Below, one piece after another: positions 7,178 through 10,595 of a stretch of DNA of 10,595 nt (positions within the stretch are counted from its first letter, which is position 1; every line of letters begins with the position of its first letter). Both the position numbers and the translations under genes were made by a program. Below the pieces are notes generated by a model, which was not told the origin of the DNA, did not search any database, and was given only the letters and a program-made list of their open reading frames with translations. Source of the DNA: Monosiga brevicollis MX1 (taxonomy: Eukaryota; Opisthokonta; Choanoflagellata; Craspedida; Salpingoecidae); NCBI RefSeq assembly GCF_000002865.3, contig NW_001865075.1, positions 360,061 to 370,655 on the forward strand, written 5' to 3'.

Positions 7178-9877
7178 TTACTCGTTGCCGTCATTTTCAG
7201 CAAGCTTGGGTCGCTTGTCACCCGCGTCTCCTTCAGCTTGCAAACGCTTGGCGACAAGATGGTCCACATTTTCTACACGTGGCCATGAGAAAATGGGGCT
7301 TGGCATTTGTGAGTGCAACCAGCCAACAACAACAACAAAGAAAAAAAAAAAAAAAAAAAGATGCCACCTGGCACTTACCACCGCAAGGCCGCTCTAGCAA
7401 CGGCTTGTGACTTTTGGCAGGTTTGATCAAATGACTTGTTGATGCTTGATCATGCCAGGCTGCCTCCCGAGCTTCACCCTAATGTAGATCCCGGTCTTTT
7501 GAGATGTAGAAAAGATAGCATCATGCCAGTCATCGCGCGCAGTGACAGACCTCAGCCATTCGTGTGGCAAACTGCGACATGGCTTGACTCATTTCAAAGG
7601 CTAGGGATGTCCTACACAGCGCATGGACTGAAGGTCAAAAACGCGCTCAAAATTACACCCACATATTGCATGTCAAGGTCGCCAACTACGCCAGAGCGCA
7701 CGCACCGCATGGCCTGGCGCGACCACAGCTGATAGAAATGGCGTTGTAGCCCTTCTTGATGACGCTCATCAGCCACCCATGGGACATCAGTGTACTCACA
7801 ATCCCAGAGGACCAGCTACAATAGAAACGAAACATGGGCGCGTGGCAACAATTCGATGGCAGAGTGAGCTGTCTGTGGGATGCACGCATTTGAGATCCTC
7901 TGCTAATTCAAGAAATACATTTTTTGTGCAGACCAACAGAAAGGTGATCTCCAAATGCCAAATAAAAGCCGACAGATGAACTCACGGGAAGGTCAGGGGC
8001 CATATCATATTGCGGCTTTCCTGGCAGCGAGACAACGTCCAAGAGACGGCTCACAATCTGGCCAGTGCATAGATGCGTTTGTGACAAGAAGAGTCAGGGT
8101 GCAGCAAGCGTGTAACTTTCCAGTAGAACGGCGTGGAACGTACCGAAGGAGACTCCAGTTGCTGGCCGATTAGAAAGAGGACGCTAACCATGCAACGAAT
8201 CTAGCACGAGCATGGGCAACAATTTATGAACACCTTGCACTCAAAATCTCGAGATACGCATCAATGGAGAGCTCGACCTAAACAAAGGGAAAAAAGCTCT
8301 ACCTGATGCCACAAAAATGCGCTACCATGGACAGTTATGCAGCACAGATTGTAGTATGGTGTGTTTCTAGACGATTGGTTCAAGCAAAACGCACAGCAAA
8401 CGTGAGTGGCATTGGCAAACTCAGCAAGGCAGATCAATGCCGGTGCGGTTACACTGACGAGCTCTGCAGTGGTGTGGCATTCTGTGACACAGGCTCCACC
8501 GTGATGCGATGCACACGTCGCATAAAGTTGATGACACCACCAGCAACATCCGGCTAGACCAACGCCACAGCCCAATTAAGATAGGAAAACCTAGCAAGCT
8601 GAAGGGAAGGCCAACAAGCATGCTTGTGGACTCACCTTGCAAAAGTTGCGGAAGTCATGTTCCCCCTCAAAAAGTTGTGCGCCTTCTTGCATGAGCTAAG
8701 CACACCGATCCGTCGAACAAGCAGACCACAAGCAAAAAAGGGAAACGAGGCCGAACCCCAAAGTGAACCACCGCTGCCTCTCAGCAGTGGACGACGAATC
8801 GACAACAACAACGACGACGACAACAACAACAACAACCTCAAGATCATGATTTTGTTGAAAGAAGAAGTACTTGTAAGTCCGGCTTTTGCAACTAAATCTA
8901 AGGCACAGCAGCGACGAGCAAAAAATGAATACCTTCGAAGAGTGCACCGACATGGTCTGCATGAAGTGCAGGAAGCAGGTGAGATTTCAAGGTCTGTACC
9001 GTGCATCAAAATCCGCGGGCACGGGTGCCCATGCATACACTCGGATATCATGAGGCAATAAGCGATTGAGGACATGAATGTAGTCGATTTCTGCCACACC
9101 GAGTCAAGGCACATGCTGGGCGTCAGAGCTCAGGAGCAGAAAATATCAAATCAGCGGCACCCTGTTGAAACAACCGAGCAGGGTGGCCAACCTTGACGCG
9201 CCTTTTCGCGCTGAGCCTCTGCTTTCTTGGGTGGCAGGGGCTCGGTCCGCGGCTTGAGACTCGTGCACTCCTCCAGATTGGTGCGAACATAAAGGGAAGC
9301 CACCTGTCACAGCAACTAAATTAAAAAGTAGCATTGTAGCGGCTGACAGACAAGCCAAATAGCTACCTGGGAGAGCGCTGAGACACCTTTGTCTGTGCGT
9401 CCACATCGAGAGAATTCGCACGAGGTGCGATCATCGATCAAGCAGGCTCGTTGCAACGCATTGAAAAGGTGCTCCTGCCTCAGGTGGGCAGAACATACAG
9501 AGAGGCGTGAGTCGCTGGACATCGAATGAGGATGGACAAAGCAGCGCAAGCTCACCTCGACGGTATCAGCTTGGTGATCCTGAAAGGCCAAGCCGCGATA
9601 ATGCTCGCCAAGGTAAGCAAAACGGAGCGCGACCTTGCGCTGATTGTGCCTGATAAGTGTTGGTGTTCATGTGAGAGCAAGGTCGGGGGCATGTTGATCG
9701 GGATCCTCACCATGCAGGCGGTAAGAACACGACTTACTGTTGAAATTGGAAAGCCTTGCGTGACCCCGCCGAGTTCTTTTTGGATTCGCTTTGATGCAGT
9801 TGACGCTGAAGACTGCGTACCATAACCAGCAGCTCCTATACCCCAAATTAAAGCCTTGCTGAGATACACGCGCTGTA

Positions 9878-9916
<39 letters not shown>

Positions 9917-9975
9917 CACCACGGAAGCAGCTCAGGGCACCGCACCTCCTTGGAGCGTTGAGCGAGCTGAGCCAT
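7178..9975 (-). CDS. PUS3: tRNA pseudouridine(38/39) synthase, PUS3/Deg1 (TruA family)
   Basis: Sixteen-exon model, 436 aa: 9975-9946, 9812-9738, 9639-9556, 9474-9367, 9303-9192, 9090-9000, 8897-8837, 8695-8636, 8553-8459, 8366-8303, 8200-8144, 8057-7986, 7815-7659, 7600-7551, 7478-7379, 7272-7178. All junctions are GT-AG and in frame. The TruA catalytic motif CGRTDKGVSA is intact, with the nucleophile Asp at residue 91. PUS3 landmarks follow in order: [106 protein letters not shown] and HKPLLERP; KRPKL near the end may aid nuclear entry. The enzyme isomerises U38/U39 in the tRNA anticodon stem-loop. Human PUS3 is 481 aa. Least certain are exons 1-2, and exons 13-14, where a 58-nt intron is implied. 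Confidence 0.94.
7325..7359. repeat. (CAA)n plus A19 run inside PUS3 intron 15
   Basis: A short CAA run ends at about 7338 and is followed by 19 A's at 7341-7359. On the PUS3 strand this gives a T19 tract just inside the donor side of the intron at 7378-7273. Confidence 0.9.
8802..8836. repeat. (ACA/ACG)n triplet repeat at a PUS3 donor site
   Basis: Triplet repeat of ACA and ACG units on the + strand. On the PUS3 strand it reads GTTGTTG..., and the first GTT is the 5' splice site of intron 7 (exon 7 ends 8837). Confidence 0.9.
9885..9915. repeat. (AC)15 microsatellite in PUS3 intron 1
   Basis: Uninterrupted AC dinucleotide run, reading (GT)n on the PUS3 strand, within the 133-nt intron 9945-9813. 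The many GT dinucleotides could act as competing donors. Confidence 0.95.
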
Positions 9976-10595
9976 GATAATGCTTCAAGCGCGAAAAAGA
10001 ACGACACGTGATGACTTTCTTTTTTCCAATACAGTCACCGAGGGTATTTGTTACCTTTGGACATTTGTTACCAAAAATAAATTTTTTTTCCGTTCATTTT
10101 TCCCTCTGTTGGAGGCTGGAGCTGTCTGGCAAGGAAGATAAACGGCAGCGCCCTGGTGGCCACTCGATCAATCTTCATAAATCAAAAGGTGGGATACATT
10201 TTTTACCCCATTAACTATGGTTGAGCCAGTTTTCGAATGCTCATCTCCTTGGATTCCGCTGATATGTGGCTGCCATTTCGGGTCATCCCACCTCGGCTGG
10301 CAGACAGCCGCCATGCGGCATCGCCGGGGTAAACAGGCATGTACAGGGGTTGCAACGGCCGGGCATGATGAAAGCCGGGTTTGTCAAGGATATCGGTGCG
10401 CCTTGGAGTTGAAAACCGCTTCACTGTGTGACTCTTTGGTGTTGGAACGTTGACATTTCCCGGCATACAGCTGACAGTGGTATTTGTGCCTATAGGCCGA
10501 GCGTCGAGCCAAGGCAGATCGTGTATCCCAACTCCTACGTCAGCTCACGGCGAGTTCGATGACTTCCATTGAAATTCAGCCAGTATTTAGAGGTT
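9976..10595. other. Right-end region with no assignable gene
   Basis: Includes the 5' flank of PUS3. Weak + strand exon-like pieces exist: an ATG-initiated frame 10237-10328 ending at a plausible GTAAAC donor, and an open frame from 10496 (after TATAG) to the window end. The two do not join in a frame that stays open, and neither shows a family motif I recognise. An 83-codon - strand frame at 10215-10466 is also unrecognised. AT-rich T-runs lie near 10018-10026 and 10079-10090. Confidence 0.3.

Noticed and set aside
8278-8302. TTTAG acceptor close to the exon 10 donor of PUS3
   Set aside because: Using it would give an intron of about 25 nt and lose the [13 protein letters not shown] frame. 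The acceptor at 8201 restores the conserved segment.
1-10595. CRISPR array, tRNA or rRNA gene, transposon or bacterial operon
   Set aside because: I saw no regularly spaced repeats, no tRNA-like internal boxes, no terminal inverted repeats and no transposase or reverse transcriptase motifs. Spliceosomal introns show the DNA is eukaryotic nuclear.

Overview
This window is nuclear DNA from an intron-dense eukaryote with compact genes and a motile cilium. All five genes have holozoan (animal-side) relatives, and the mix of bacterial-like bL35m, LIN37, a TCAF-type M60 protein, CFAP144 and PUS3 fits a unicellular holozoan such as a choanoflagellate (Monosiga-like). That organism call is inference, not something the sequence proves. 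Introns are mostly 58-185 nt with GT-AG ends, and every exon junction below was placed by reading-frame continuity plus family motifs.

Layout, left to right. (1) 140-637, + strand, an intronless gene for mitochondrial ribosomal protein bL35m. (2) 2597-1242, - strand, six exons, a LIN37-like subunit of the MuvB core of the DREAM cell-cycle complex; it converges on bL35m across about 600 bp with no credible gene. (3) 5792-2721, - strand, seven exons, 795 aa, a TCAF-family protein with a peptidase M60 (gluzincin) domain. It keeps a complete HEXXH...E zinc site, which vertebrate TCAFs are thought to have lost. (4) 6156-6861, + strand, four exons, CFAP144 (FAM183), a ciliary microtubule-associated protein, divergent from the TCAF gene across a roughly 360-bp shared 5' interval. 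(5) 9975-7178, - strand, sixteen exons, PUS3/Deg1, the tRNA pseudouridine 38/39 synthase, convergent with CFAP144. The last 620 bp hold no gene I can name, only weak exon-like stretches on the + strand.

The genes belong to unrelated housekeeping pathways (mitochondrial translation, cell-cycle transcription, a surface or channel-associated protease-like protein, cilium structure, tRNA modification), so this is not a functional cluster. The most noteworthy points are the intact zinc site of the TCAF-like protein, the LIN37 gene, and simple repeats that sit directly on splice signals (T12G12 at a TCAF acceptor, GTT repeats at a PUS3 donor).
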